Shown piece by piece: positions 40,417-47,559 of a DNA stretch of 64,000 nt (within the stretch, counting starts at the first letter, position 1; each line of letters begins with the position of its first letter). This DNA comes from Catenuloplanes atrovinosus (GTDB lineage: Bacteria > Actinomycetota > Actinomycetes > Mycobacteriales > Micromonosporaceae), in contig NZ_JAVDYB010000001.1 in the NCBI RefSeq assembly GCF_031458235.1, positions 1,240,001 through 1,304,000 on the forward strand. Direction: 5' to 3'. The translations under genes were made by a program, and so were the position numbers. The notes under the pieces were generated by a model. It was not told where the DNA came from, ran no database searches, and saw nothing but the letters and a program-made list of their open reading frames with translations.

Positions 40417-40467
40417 TCGAACTGAAGGCTCGTATCCGCCGTTAAAACGGCGACCGCTAGTTACGAG
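40417..40467 (+). promoter_or_regulatory. Candidate ECF promoter with nested inverted repeats upstream of the anti-sigma gene
   Basis: GAAC (40419-40422) and CGTT (40440-40443) are separated by 17 nt, which fits the ECF sigma pattern GGAAC-N16/17-CGTT. The -10 element lies inside a 7-bp perfect inverted repeat, CGCCGTT-AA-AACGGCG (40437-40452). An outer pair, CTCGTA (40429-40434) and TACGAG (40462-40467), encloses it. The 204-bp intergenic stretch 40320-40523 holds nothing else I recognise. Confidence 0.5.
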
Positions 40468-40482
40468 CAAAGGCTGAACGCT

Positions 40483-40527
40483 ATGGGCACCAAGGGACGC
40501 CGGGTTCCACGACGGGCGCCGCGATGA
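40483..40527 (+). CDS. Possible 14-codon leader peptide overlapping the anti-sigma start
   Basis: ATG 40483 opens MGTKGRRVPRRAPR and stops at TGA 40525-40527, overlapping the next gene's ATG as ATGA. AAAGG lies 10 nt upstream of it. The main gene itself has a poor ribosome site, so coupling through this mini-frame is possible. It is short and could be chance. Confidence 0.25.
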   Translation: MGTKGRRVPRRAPR

Positions 40528-40898
40528 CCGACGACCGCTGCGTTGACGACGATGCCCGGTCCCTGCTCGGTCTGCACGTGCTCGGCCGGCTGACCGAGGC
40601 GGAGGACGAGTACGTCCGGTTCCACCTCGACGACTGCGGGTCCTGCGGTGTCGAGCTGGCCGGCCTTCGCCAGGTCACGGCCGCGCTCGACCTGCTGTCC
40701 CCGGCGGACGTCGCCGAGCTCCTGGTCGCCGATCCGGCCGAGGACGCGTCCGACGCGCCCCTGCCCGAGCTGCGGGAGTTCTGCCGCTTCGTGATCTACC
40801 GCTCCGCGCGCCGCTATGGCCGCTCACCCGCGCGCCGCGGGGGCGCCGGCGGGCGACCGGCCACCCAGCTTCCGCCCGGCAGGCCGAGGAAACGCTAA
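40524..40898 (+). CDS. Zinc-binding anti-sigma factor (ZAS/zf-HC2 type), no membrane helix
   Basis: It encodes 124 residues. The N-terminal half matches the anti-sigma zinc domain: ALLGLHVLGRLTEAEDEYVRFHLDDCGSCGVELAGL contains His-x3-Cys-x2-Cys (HLDDCGSC), as in RslA/RsrA relatives. Typical members continue into a membrane helix and outer domain. Here the protein instead ends in a basic tail (about RSARRYGRSPARRGG to PRKR), so it is cytosolic or trimmed. The likely partner is the ECF sigma encoded at 35037, four genes upstream; this is inference from the locus and from the ECF-like promoter in front. Its stop overlaps the stop of the convergent GntR gene (TAA 40896-40898 over TAG on the other strand). 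Confidence 0.85.
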   Translation: MTDDRCVDDDARSLLGLHVLGRLTEAEDEYVRFHLDDCGSCGVELAGLRQVTAALDLLSPADVAELLVADPAEDASDAPLPELREFCRFVIYRSARRYGRSPARRGGAGGRPATQLPPGRPRKR

Positions 40899-41608
40899 CC
40901 GGGCTCCGCGAACAGTCCGGTGTGCTGGGGCAGCCGTGTGATGAACGCCTGTAGTCGCCGGTGATGATCGGCGCACACGCTGATCAGTCGGTCAGCGTCG
41001 TGCGCCGTGAACGCCGCCAGCATGCCCGCGTGATCGGCGTGCAACAGCGCGCGCTCCGCCGCGTCCAGGTGCGACATCGGCTGCAGCGGCTCGGTCATGT
41101 TCCACGCCGTGCCGAGCATGGTCAGCAGCCGCCGCATCCGGCACGGCTCGATCAGCGCCAGGTGGAAGCGCCGGCTCTCCCGGTGGTGCGCGCGCCCGTC
41201 GCCCTCGTGGACCGCCCGTTCCAGCGCCGCGTGCGCGACCCGGGCCCGTTCCACGTCCGCGGCGCCCGCGCGCTCGACCGCCACCCGCAGCGCGGCCGTC
41301 TCCAGCGCCTCCCGGACCAGGTAGATCTCCGCGAACTCCTGCGCGGTCATCATCGCCACCCGGTACCCGGCGTGCGGACGATGGTCGACCAGCCCCTCAC
41401 CGATCAGCGTCATCAGCGCCTCGCGCACCGGGATGCGGCTCACCCCGAACGCCGCCGCCACCGCGTCCACCGGGATCGGCGTGCCCGGCGGCGTCTCGCC
41501 GTCCAGGATGCAGGCGCGCAACTCGTCCAGCACCGCCGGCTGGGCACCGGCCCGCAGCCGCCCCGCCAGCCGCGAGACCAGCACCGACCGATGGCGGGGA
41601 GCCGACAT
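40895..41608 (-). CDS. GntR-family (FadR/FCD) transcriptional regulator
   Basis: It encodes 237 residues from ATG at 41608 (MSAPRHRSVLVSRLAG). The winged helix-turn-helix is seen in VLDELRACILDGETPPGTPIPVDAVAAAFGVSRIPVREALMTLIGEGLVDHRPHAGYRV (residues 25-85). The rest is an all-helical FCD ligand domain: IYLVREALETAALRVAVERA, then a metal/ligand-type His set in HHRESRRFHLALIEP and AFTAHDADRLISVCADHHRR. Such proteins sense small organic acids. No metabolic operon sits next to it, so its target is unclear. It converges on the anti-sigma gene, with overlapping stops. Confidence 0.92.
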   Translation of the reverse strand: MSAPRHRSVLVSRLAGRLRAGAQPAVLDELRACILDGETPPGTPIPVDAVAAAFGVSRIPVREALMTLIGEGLVDHRPHAGYRVAMMTAQEFAEIYLVREALETAALRVAVERAGAADVERARVAHAALERAVHEGDGRAHHRESRRFHLALIEPCRMRRLLTMLGTAWNMTEPLQPMSHLDAAERALLHADHAGMLAAFTAHDADRLISVCADHHRRLQAFITRLPQHTGLFAEPG

Positions 41609-41661
41609 GCCCCGACGATATTCCGGCACCGTTATCGGCAGGTTTCCCGCCGAGCCGGTGA

Positions 41662-42489
41662 TCAGCGATCGGCCGCCAGCCGCCGGAGCTTCCGGTGGCT
41701 CTCGCTGCCCGGCACGGCGGTGTAGACCAGCAGCGAGTGCGACTGGTCGGCGTCGATCAGCGTCTGGCAGTCGACCTCCAGCCGGCCCAGCTCCGGGTGG
41801 ACCAGGCGCTTGACCGTGTGGCGGCGGACGCCGACCCGGTGGTCGTGCCACAGCGCCCGGAACTCCTCGCTGCGCGCGAGCAGTTCCTCGGCCAGCCACG
41901 CGGGCCGCGAGCCCGGCCCGCGCCGGGTGGCCAGCTCGCGGGCGCGGGAGGCGAACAGCCGGGAGATGAAGGCGTGGTCCTCCGGTGCGTACCGCTGCCG
42001 GGCGTCGGGATCGGTGAACCACCGGTACGGGAAGCTGCGCGCCGGGCCGGTGTAGCCGGTCGTCTCGCCGAGCAGCGCGACGCCGAGCGCGTTGCGCCGC
42101 AGCGTCTCCCCGAGCTCGGTGACGATCTCCGCGGGTGTGTCGTCGAGCCGGTCCAGAATCCGCAGCAGCCCGGGTCCGAGGTGGTCGCCGGAGGCGCCCC
42201 GGGCCGGCGGGCTGTGCCCGGCGAGCCGGAACAGGTGGTCGCGCTCGTCCGGCGACAGGCGCAGTCCCTGCGCGATCGCGGCGATGAGCTGCGGTGACGG
42301 GTGCGGCCCGCGTTCGCGTTCGAGCCGCGCGTAGTAGTCGGCCGACAGGTGGCAGAGCACGGCGACCTCCTCCCGGCGCAGTCCGCCGGTCCGGCGGCGC
42401 TGCCCGCCCGGCAGGCCGACGTCCTCCGGCCGCAGCGACGCCCGGCGGCGCCGGAGGAACTCGGCCAGCCCGGCCCGGTCGATCGCCAC
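41662..42489 (-). CDS. XRE-family regulator with MmyB-type ligand domain
   Basis: It encodes 275 residues. The N-terminal HTH has the family signature LAEFLRRRRASLRPEDVGLP followed by RRTGGLRREEVAVLCHLSADYYARLERERGPHPSPQLIAAIAQGLRLSPDERDHLFRLAG. The C-terminal MmyB-like/PAS-like ligand domain begins about residue 105 (LLRILDRLDDTPAEIVTELGETLRRNALGVALLG) and ends with ELGRLEVDCQTLIDADQSHSLLVYTA. In relatives the regulator usually sits beside an oxidoreductase gene it controls; none is adjacent here. The gap to the GntR gene is 53 bp. Confidence 0.95.
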   Translation of the reverse strand: MAIDRAGLAEFLRRRRASLRPEDVGLPGGQRRRTGGLRREEVAVLCHLSADYYARLERERGPHPSPQLIAAIAQGLRLSPDERDHLFRLAGHSPPARGASGDHLGPGLLRILDRLDDTPAEIVTELGETLRRNALGVALLGETTGYTGPARSFPYRWFTDPDARQRYAPEDHAFISRLFASRARELATRRGPGSRPAWLAEELLARSEEFRALWHDHRVGVRRHTVKRLVHPELGRLEVDCQTLIDADQSHSLLVYTAVPGSESHRKLRRLAADR

Positions 42490-42789
42490 GCGGTGCTCCT
42501 CTGCTCGGCGTCGCCCCCATGTCTACCGGTCGCGCGCCGGCGCATCCACGGCCGGTCGATCCCCGTTGAGCGGTGACGGGGACGGGTCCGCGACCCCCGT
42601 TTTCGCCGCGGAACCGTCCTGCCTCGCACTCTCCAGGGCGCCGGCAGCGGTGCCGCCGGCGTCCGGGTGTAGTCCATCAACCGGTCCGGTGCGCGGTCAG
42701 CGATTCCGCAGCAGATCGGAGGAATCGCGACTTCTCGGCAGGTCAGGGCGGGTCCGGACGGTGCCGGTTCCGGAGGATTCCGGAGCGGT
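42490..42789. other. 300-bp intergenic stretch with an 8-bp inverted repeat
   Basis: I see no gene. GCGATTCC (42700-42707) and GGAATCGC (42721-42728) form a perfect inverted repeat with a 13-nt gap. A TCCGGA pair lies near 42770-42782, just past the end of the minus-strand membrane protein gene. Either could act as a weak terminator or an operator for the XRE gene. Confidence 0.35.
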
Positions 42790-43908
42790 TCACGCCCCCA
42801 GGTCGGTCAGCGTCACGTCGGTCATCTCGACGCGCATGGCCGGGTTCCCACCCAGCTGGAACGTCAGCTCGCTGGTGGCGCTGGTGTGCGTGCCGAGGAA
42901 CTCGTAGGTGTACGTGCTCGGCTGCGCGCCCACGGTGAACTCCTTGTGCAGCGACGCCTTGTACGGCTCCTCGTTGTGCTGCACCCGCACGCCCAGCGTG
43001 GTGTCGAGGTTCGCCGACGCGGTGAACGTCAGCCGGTAGCGGTGGCCCGTCGTCACCGGCAGGCAACCGCGGATGACGAGCAGGTACCACGGCTCCCGCC
43101 CGGCGCTCGCCTGCGCGACCGCCGCCCAGCGGTGGGTGTCGAAGCGCTCGAACGTCACCTCGTCCGGCTTGTCCGCCCACCACGCCTGCGACGTGCGGCT
43201 CTGGCCGTCGGGCAGCGGCAGCTCCAGCAGGTCGCCGCCGGCGGCGGGCGGCGTCGCCCGGCACGGGGACGCGGCGGCCGTGGCCGGGACGGCGTCCTGC
43301 CGCGGCAGCCCGGTCGCGATCGGCCCGCCCGCGTCCTGGCCCGGGCCCGGTCCGCCGGTCAGCGCCCAGGCCAGGCCGCCCGCGGTCACGCTCAGCACCG
43401 CCACGACCGCGGCGGCCAGCAGCGGCCAGCGGCGGCGCCGGGCCGGCTGAGGCCCGGCCGGCCGGAAGCGGTTGTAGCCGGGCGGCACGTCGAACCCGGC
43501 CGGCGGCCCCTCGGACCCGGCCGGATCAGGAGCCCCGGAGACCGGAGCGGCGGAGACCGGAGCGGCGGAGACCGGAGCCTCGGCGGCGCCGGAGTCCGTG
43601 TCCGGACCGGCCGGGGCCTTGCGGCGCAGGGACTTCTGGAGCTCGTAGACGCGGACCATGGTGTCGTGCCGGGTGCGCCACTGCGCCACCGCGGCCGCGT
43701 CCCCACCGCAGATCTCGACGACCGGCACCACCATGCGATCGAACGACGGCGGCGTCTTCACGGTGCCGGCCAGCACCGCGTACACCTGCGAGTCGCTCAT
43801 CGGATGCCGGCTCACCACGTACGACCGGGTCTGCCCGGACGCCCGGACAAAGGCGTCGAGCTGCCCGCAGAAGTGCCGTACCGGACTTTCCTGGCTCTCC
43901 GTCGTCAT
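42790..43908 (-). CDS. HTH-like/single-pass membrane protein with outer beta-rich domain, unknown function
   Basis: It encodes 372 residues; ATG at 43908 is preceded by GGGAG. Residues 1-95 resemble an actinobacterial helix-turn-helix-type domain (LDAFVRASGQTRSYVVSRHPMSDSQVYAVLAGTVKTPPSFDRMVVPVVEICGGD). A Pro/Ala linker with AAPVS repeats follows. The membrane helix is LLAAAVVAVLSVTAGGLAWAL (about 178-198), after RRRRW. The outer part (about 230-372) is a beta-sandwich-like domain (WADKPDEVTFERFDTHRWAAVAQAS, LLVIRGCLPVTTGHRYRLTFTASANLDTTLGVRVQ, SELTFQLGGNPAMRVEMTDVTLTDLG), resembling a carbohydrate-binding fold. It looks like a membrane-bound sensor, which is inference. Confidence 0.85.
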   Translation of the reverse strand: MTTESQESPVRHFCGQLDAFVRASGQTRSYVVSRHPMSDSQVYAVLAGTVKTPPSFDRMVVPVVEICGGDAAAVAQWRTRHDTMVRVYELQKSLRRKAPAGPDTDSGAAEAPVSAAPVSAAPVSGAPDPAGSEGPPAGFDVPPGYNRFRPAGPQPARRRRWPLLAAAVVAVLSVTAGGLAWALTGGPGPGQDAGGPIATGLPRQDAVPATAAASPCRATPPAAGGDLLELPLPDGQSRTSQAWWADKPDEVTFERFDTHRWAAVAQASAGREPWYLLVIRGCLPVTTGHRYRLTFTASANLDTTLGVRVQHNEEPYKASLHKEFTVGAQPSTYTYEFLGTHTSATSELTFQLGGNPAMRVEMTDVTLTDLGA

Positions 43909-43981
43909 GCCACTCCCTGCTTACGAATACGGCCGAACGACATCGTAGAGTGACACGCCCATCGATGTCCGTTCCGCCCGC

Positions 43982-45235
43982 TCAGGCCTCCGGCGCCGCC
44001 ACCTGCCACAGCGCGCTGACCGGCATCGCACGCAGCCGCTCGCCGAACGGCAGCGTCGTCGTTCCGGTGTAGAGCACCACCCCGGCCACGAAGTCGTCAC
44101 CGAGCCGGTCCTCGAGGCGCCGTAGCCCGCGGAAGTCGTCGGACCGGACCGTCGAGGCGGCCTTCACCTCGATGCCGACCACCTGTCCGCGCCGGTTCTC
44201 CAGCACGGCGTCGACCTCCACCCGGTCCCGGTCGCGGTAGTGGGACAGCTCCGCGAGCTGGTCGGACCAGGTCAGCTGCCGGGCCAACTCGGACAGGACG
44301 AATCCCTCCAGCAGCGGCCCGAACGGCGCGCCCGGCCGCAGCAGCGCGTGCGCGTCCATCGCGAGCTGCTGGGCCGCGATCCCGGAGTCGACGAAGACCA
44401 TCTTCGGCGCCTGGGTGGCGCGGGTGCCGAGGTTCCGCGACCAGCCCGGGATCTGCTTGATCAGAAAGATCTCGTCGAGCAGCTGGAGATATCGGGCGAT
44501 CGTCGGCCGGCTCAGCTCCAGATCGTTCTCCAGGCCGCGCACGATGGTCGCGGACCGCGCCGCGAGCAGCCCGATCAGGCGGCGCAGCTGCGGCACCCGC
44601 TCGATGTCGGCGAGCTGCCGTACGTCGCGGTCGATCAGTGCCTGCACGTAGCTGTCGAGGAACCGCCCGCGCCGCCGGGCGTCGGCCCGGGCGACCGCCT
44701 CCGGCATCCCGCCGCGCACGATCCGGGCCGCGTAGTCCGCGCGGCCGATCGCGGAGTCGTGCCGGAGCGCCGGGCCGAGCGCGAAGATCGCGTCGACGAA
44801 CCGGTCGGGCGTGCCGTCGATCTCGCCCTGCGAGAACGGCCACAGCTCGACCGTCTCCATCCGCCCGGGCAGCGCGTCCGGCAGTCCGCGCAGCGCGAGC
44901 AGCCGGGAGGAGCCGCTGAGCAGGAAGCTGCCCGGCCGCGGGTCCGCGTCGACCGCCGCCTTGATCGCAAGCATCAGGTCCGGGGCGCGCTGAATCTCGT
45001 CGATCACCATCAGACCCTCGAACTCCACGAAACCGACCGGGTCCGCCAGTGCGGCCTCCCGGTCCTGCGGCAGATCGAGGTCGCGCCGCTGCGAGGCACG
45101 GGCGCCGGCGACGACGGTGACCAGCGTGCTCTTGCCGGACTGGCGGGCGCCGTTGACCAGCACCACCCGGGTGTCCTCGAGGGCGGCGTCGACGAGCGCC
45201 TGCGCGCGTCTGGGGATCAGATCAGACCTGGCCAC
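43982..45235 (-). CDS. AAA_14/DUF4143 family ATP-binding protein
   Basis: It encodes 417 residues from GTG at 45235 (MARSDLIPRRAQALVD). Walker A is VLVNGARQSGKSTLV (about residues 24-38). Walker B is LMVIDEIQRAP, followed by sensor-like FLLSGSSRLLALRG. The C-terminal DUF4143 half has a PD-(D/E)XK-like motif: DRDRVEVDAVLENRRGQVVGIEVKAAS (Asp, then Glu-x-Lys). The family is widespread, often mobile, and of uncertain function. It is a lone gene with three unusual upstream repeats. Confidence 0.93.
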   Translation of the reverse strand: MARSDLIPRRAQALVDAALEDTRVVLVNGARQSGKSTLVTVVAGARASQRRDLDLPQDREAALADPVGFVEFEGLMVIDEIQRAPDLMLAIKAAVDADPRPGSFLLSGSSRLLALRGLPDALPGRMETVELWPFSQGEIDGTPDRFVDAIFALGPALRHDSAIGRADYAARIVRGGMPEAVARADARRRGRFLDSYVQALIDRDVRQLADIERVPQLRRLIGLLAARSATIVRGLENDLELSRPTIARYLQLLDEIFLIKQIPGWSRNLGTRATQAPKMVFVDSGIAAQQLAMDAHALLRPGAPFGPLLEGFVLSELARQLTWSDQLAELSHYRDRDRVEVDAVLENRRGQVVGIEVKAASTVRSDDFRGLRRLEDRLGDDFVAGVVLYTGTTTLPFGERLRAMPVSALWQVAAPEA

Positions 45236-45278
45236 GCGCTCATCGTACGGCTCAATCTTGCGTCGCGCGACCGTGGAT

Positions 45279-45338
45279 CTTTACACTTGCGGGCCCATTG
45301 ACTTTACATTTGCGGACGCCGCGTCTTTACCGCCGCGG
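45279..45338. repeat. Three direct repeats with 23-bp period upstream of the DUF4143 gene
   Basis: CTTTACACTTGCGG (45279-45292), CTTTACATTTGCGG (45302-45315) and CTTTACCGCCGCGG (45325-45338) lie exactly 23 bp apart. The first two differ at one base, while the third shares CTTTAC and GCGG. They sit 44 bp ahead of the ATPase start on the minus strand and just past the end of priA. The two-turn spacing puts all three on one DNA face, as in operators or iterons. Confidence 0.7.
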
Positions 45339-45350
45339 GCCGCGGGCCGG

Positions 45351-47465
45351 TCAGAAGAGGTCGTGCGGGTCGATCTGGACGCGCACCGGGTGCGGGGCCT
45401 TGCGGGCGCTGCGGACACCGGCGGCCTCGTGCAGCGCCCTGGCCAGCGCCACCGCGGCGCCGCGGCGCACCCGCACCAGCATGCGCTCCTGGTCGTCGGC
45501 GGCCGGGACCGGGCCGAGCAGCTCGGCGTCGTCCGGCAGGCGGGCGGTGTCGAGCAGATCGGCGACCGCGTCCGGCGGGCCGGTGAGGCTGGCCATCCGG
45601 GACGCGGGCGGGAACGCGAGCTCGCGGCGCTCGGCCAGCTCGCGGGCCGCGTACCAGGCCGGGTCCCAGCGCAGCAGCGCCTGCACGGCCGGGATGCCAC
45701 CGTCCGCGACCACCACCACGCGGCCGCCGTCGCGGTGCGGGCGGGCCAGCGCGGCCGCGGTCAGCCAGCGGCGCAGCGCCTCCTCGGCGGCGCGCAGGTC
45801 GGCGCGGGTGAGCAGCGCCCACGTGTCCAGCAGCAGCACCGCGCCGTAGCCGCCGTCCGCGACCGGCTCGGCGCCGGGCGTGCACACCACGACGGCCGGC
45901 TCCGCGGGCACCCGCAGCAGCACCTCGTCGCGGCCGGACGTGCGGACCGGCGTGCCGGGGAACGCACGCCCCAACTCCTCGGCGGTGCGGCGGGCGCCGA
46001 TGATCGACGCGCGCAGCCGGTGGCCGCCGCACTCCGGGCAGGTGTAGTCCGCCGCCACCCGGCCGCACCAGCGGCAGCCCGGCACCGCGTGCGACGAGCG
46101 CAGCTCCAGCGGGCCCTGGCAGTGCGCGCAGCGGGCCGGCGTGCGGCAGCTCACGCACGCCACGGACGGCAGGTAGCCGCGCCTGGGCACCTGCACCAGC
46201 ACCGGCGCGCCGGCGCGCAGCGCGCTCCGCGCGGCCTCCCAGGCCAGGCTGGGCAGCCGGGCGGTGGCGGCGGCCGGGTCGCGGGCGAGCTGCGGGTCGT
46301 CGCCGATCGGCGTCACGTGCGGCGCGCGGGCCCGGATCGCCTCCCGGCCGCCGGTCAGCTCGTGCGCCCAGCCGGTCTCGACCAGCAACTGCGCCTCCGC
46401 CGTCCGGGTGAAGCCGCCGGCCAGCACGGCCGCGCCGGTCAGCTGCGCGCGGGTGAGCAGCACCTCGCGCGCGTGCGGGTAGGGCGCGCGCGGCTCCGCG
46501 TGCGAGTCGTCGCCGTCGTCCCAGATCACCACCAGGCCGAGCGCGTGCACCGGCGCGAACGCGGCGGCCCGGGTGCCGATCACCACCGGGACCTCGCCGC
46601 GCAGCGCGGACAGGAACGCCCGGTAGCGCTTGGCCGGGCCGAGCGAGGCGGCGAGCGTGGCGTGCCGGCCGGGGCCCAGCGTCCCGGTCAGCGCGGCGTC
46701 CAGCCGGTCCAGGTCGCGCGCGTCCGGCACCACCGCGACCACGCCCTGACCGGCGGCGACGGTCACGGCCGCGGCCTCGGCGATCCGGCGCGGCCAGTCC
46801 TCACCGGGCACCGCGGACCACACGGCCCGTGGCGCGCGCCGCTCGCCGAGCGCGGACAGGAAACCGGGACCATGCGGGTACGCGGACCAGCCGTCCCCGG
46901 CCGCGGCGGGCTCCGGTCGTACCCCCGGGTCGTCGATGTGCCTCGGCGGCTCCTGCTCGGCGCGCGCGTGCCGGGCGGGGACGGCCAGCCGGAGCACATC
47001 GGCCAGACTCCCCGCGTAGCGCTCGGCGACCGCCCTGACCAGGTGCGACACCTCGTCGCTGAGCACCCGCTCCGGGGAGACCAGCCGGTCGATGAAACCG
47101 AGCTTGCCCTCGTGCGTGGACTCCGCGACGCGCTCCAGCAGCCACCCGTCGACGAGCTGACCGGCGAACCGCACCCGCACCCGCGTGCCCGGCCGCGCGG
47201 TCTCGCCCAGCTCGGCCGGGACCAGGTAGTCGAACGCGCGGTCCAGGTGGGGGAGCGGCACATCCACGCAGACCCGCGCCACCGGCAGCGTCTCCGCGGC
47301 CTCCCGCGGCGGTTTCGGCTTCGGCGCGCGCGACCGCCCCGGCGTGCCGGCCGGGGCCGCGGCCCTGGAGGCGACCGCGCGCGCCGCCGCCGCGCCGCCA
47401 CCGACCGCGTCCGCGGTCAGGGTCAGCCCGTCCAGCGACAGCTCCGCCGACTCGTCTCCCACCAC
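45351..47465 (-). CDS. priA: Primosomal protein N' (PriA), helicase motif degenerate
   Basis: It encodes 704 residues from GTG at 47465. The N-terminal 3'-DNA-binding domain is seen in ARVCVDVPLPHLDRAFDYLVPAELGETARPGTRVRVRFAGQLVDGWLLERV. The zinc region has paired cysteines in CVSCRTPARCAHCQGPL and CRWCGRVAADYTCPECGG. The C-terminal S10-like part ends FPPASRMASLTGPPDA then HPVRVQIDPHDLF. The region that should hold Walker A (GxTGSGKT) reads VAAGQGVVAVVPDARDL, and the DEEH box is replaced by WDDGDDSHAEPRAPYPHAREV. Actinobacterial PriA proteins are known to have lost helicase motifs, so this is probably a DNA-binding replication-restart factor without ATPase activity. The start is uncertain, because the first ~50 residues are low complexity. 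Confidence 0.93.
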   Translation of the reverse strand: MVGDESAELSLDGLTLTADAVGGGAAAARAVASRAAAPAGTPGRSRAPKPKPPREAAETLPVARVCVDVPLPHLDRAFDYLVPAELGETARPGTRVRVRFAGQLVDGWLLERVAESTHEGKLGFIDRLVSPERVLSDEVSHLVRAVAERYAGSLADVLRLAVPARHARAEQEPPRHIDDPGVRPEPAAAGDGWSAYPHGPGFLSALGERRAPRAVWSAVPGEDWPRRIAEAAAVTVAAGQGVVAVVPDARDLDRLDAALTGTLGPGRHATLAASLGPAKRYRAFLSALRGEVPVVIGTRAAAFAPVHALGLVVIWDDGDDSHAEPRAPYPHAREVLLTRAQLTGAAVLAGGFTRTAEAQLLVETGWAHELTGGREAIRARAPHVTPIGDDPQLARDPAAATARLPSLAWEAARSALRAGAPVLVQVPRRGYLPSVACVSCRTPARCAHCQGPLELRSSHAVPGCRWCGRVAADYTCPECGGHRLRASIIGARRTAEELGRAFPGTPVRTSGRDEVLLRVPAEPAVVVCTPGAEPVADGGYGAVLLLDTWALLTRADLRAAEEALRRWLTAAALARPHRDGGRVVVVADGGIPAVQALLRWDPAWYAARELAERRELAFPPASRMASLTGPPDAVADLLDTARLPDDAELLGPVPAADDQERMLVRVRRGAAVALARALHEAAGVRSARKAPHPVRVQIDPHDLF

Positions 47466-47559
47466 AGAATGTTGACACGCGCCTCCGACAGGAACGTGCG
47501 GGAGTGAGTCGACCGCCCGGCGGGTATGCCGGACGAGGAGCGATCACGAGGGGGTACCG

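Noticed and set aside
41609-42520. Single 541-residue minus-strand protein covering both the GntR and XRE genes
   Set aside because: The upstream part in that frame is Arg/Pro-rich noise. The XRE regulator in the correct frame (41662-42489) has a full family pattern, and the GntR protein has its own ATG at 41608.
43982-45350. Mobile element around the DUF4143 ATPase
   Set aside because: No transposase, terminal inverted repeats or target duplications are seen. Only the three 23-bp-phased repeats mark the site.
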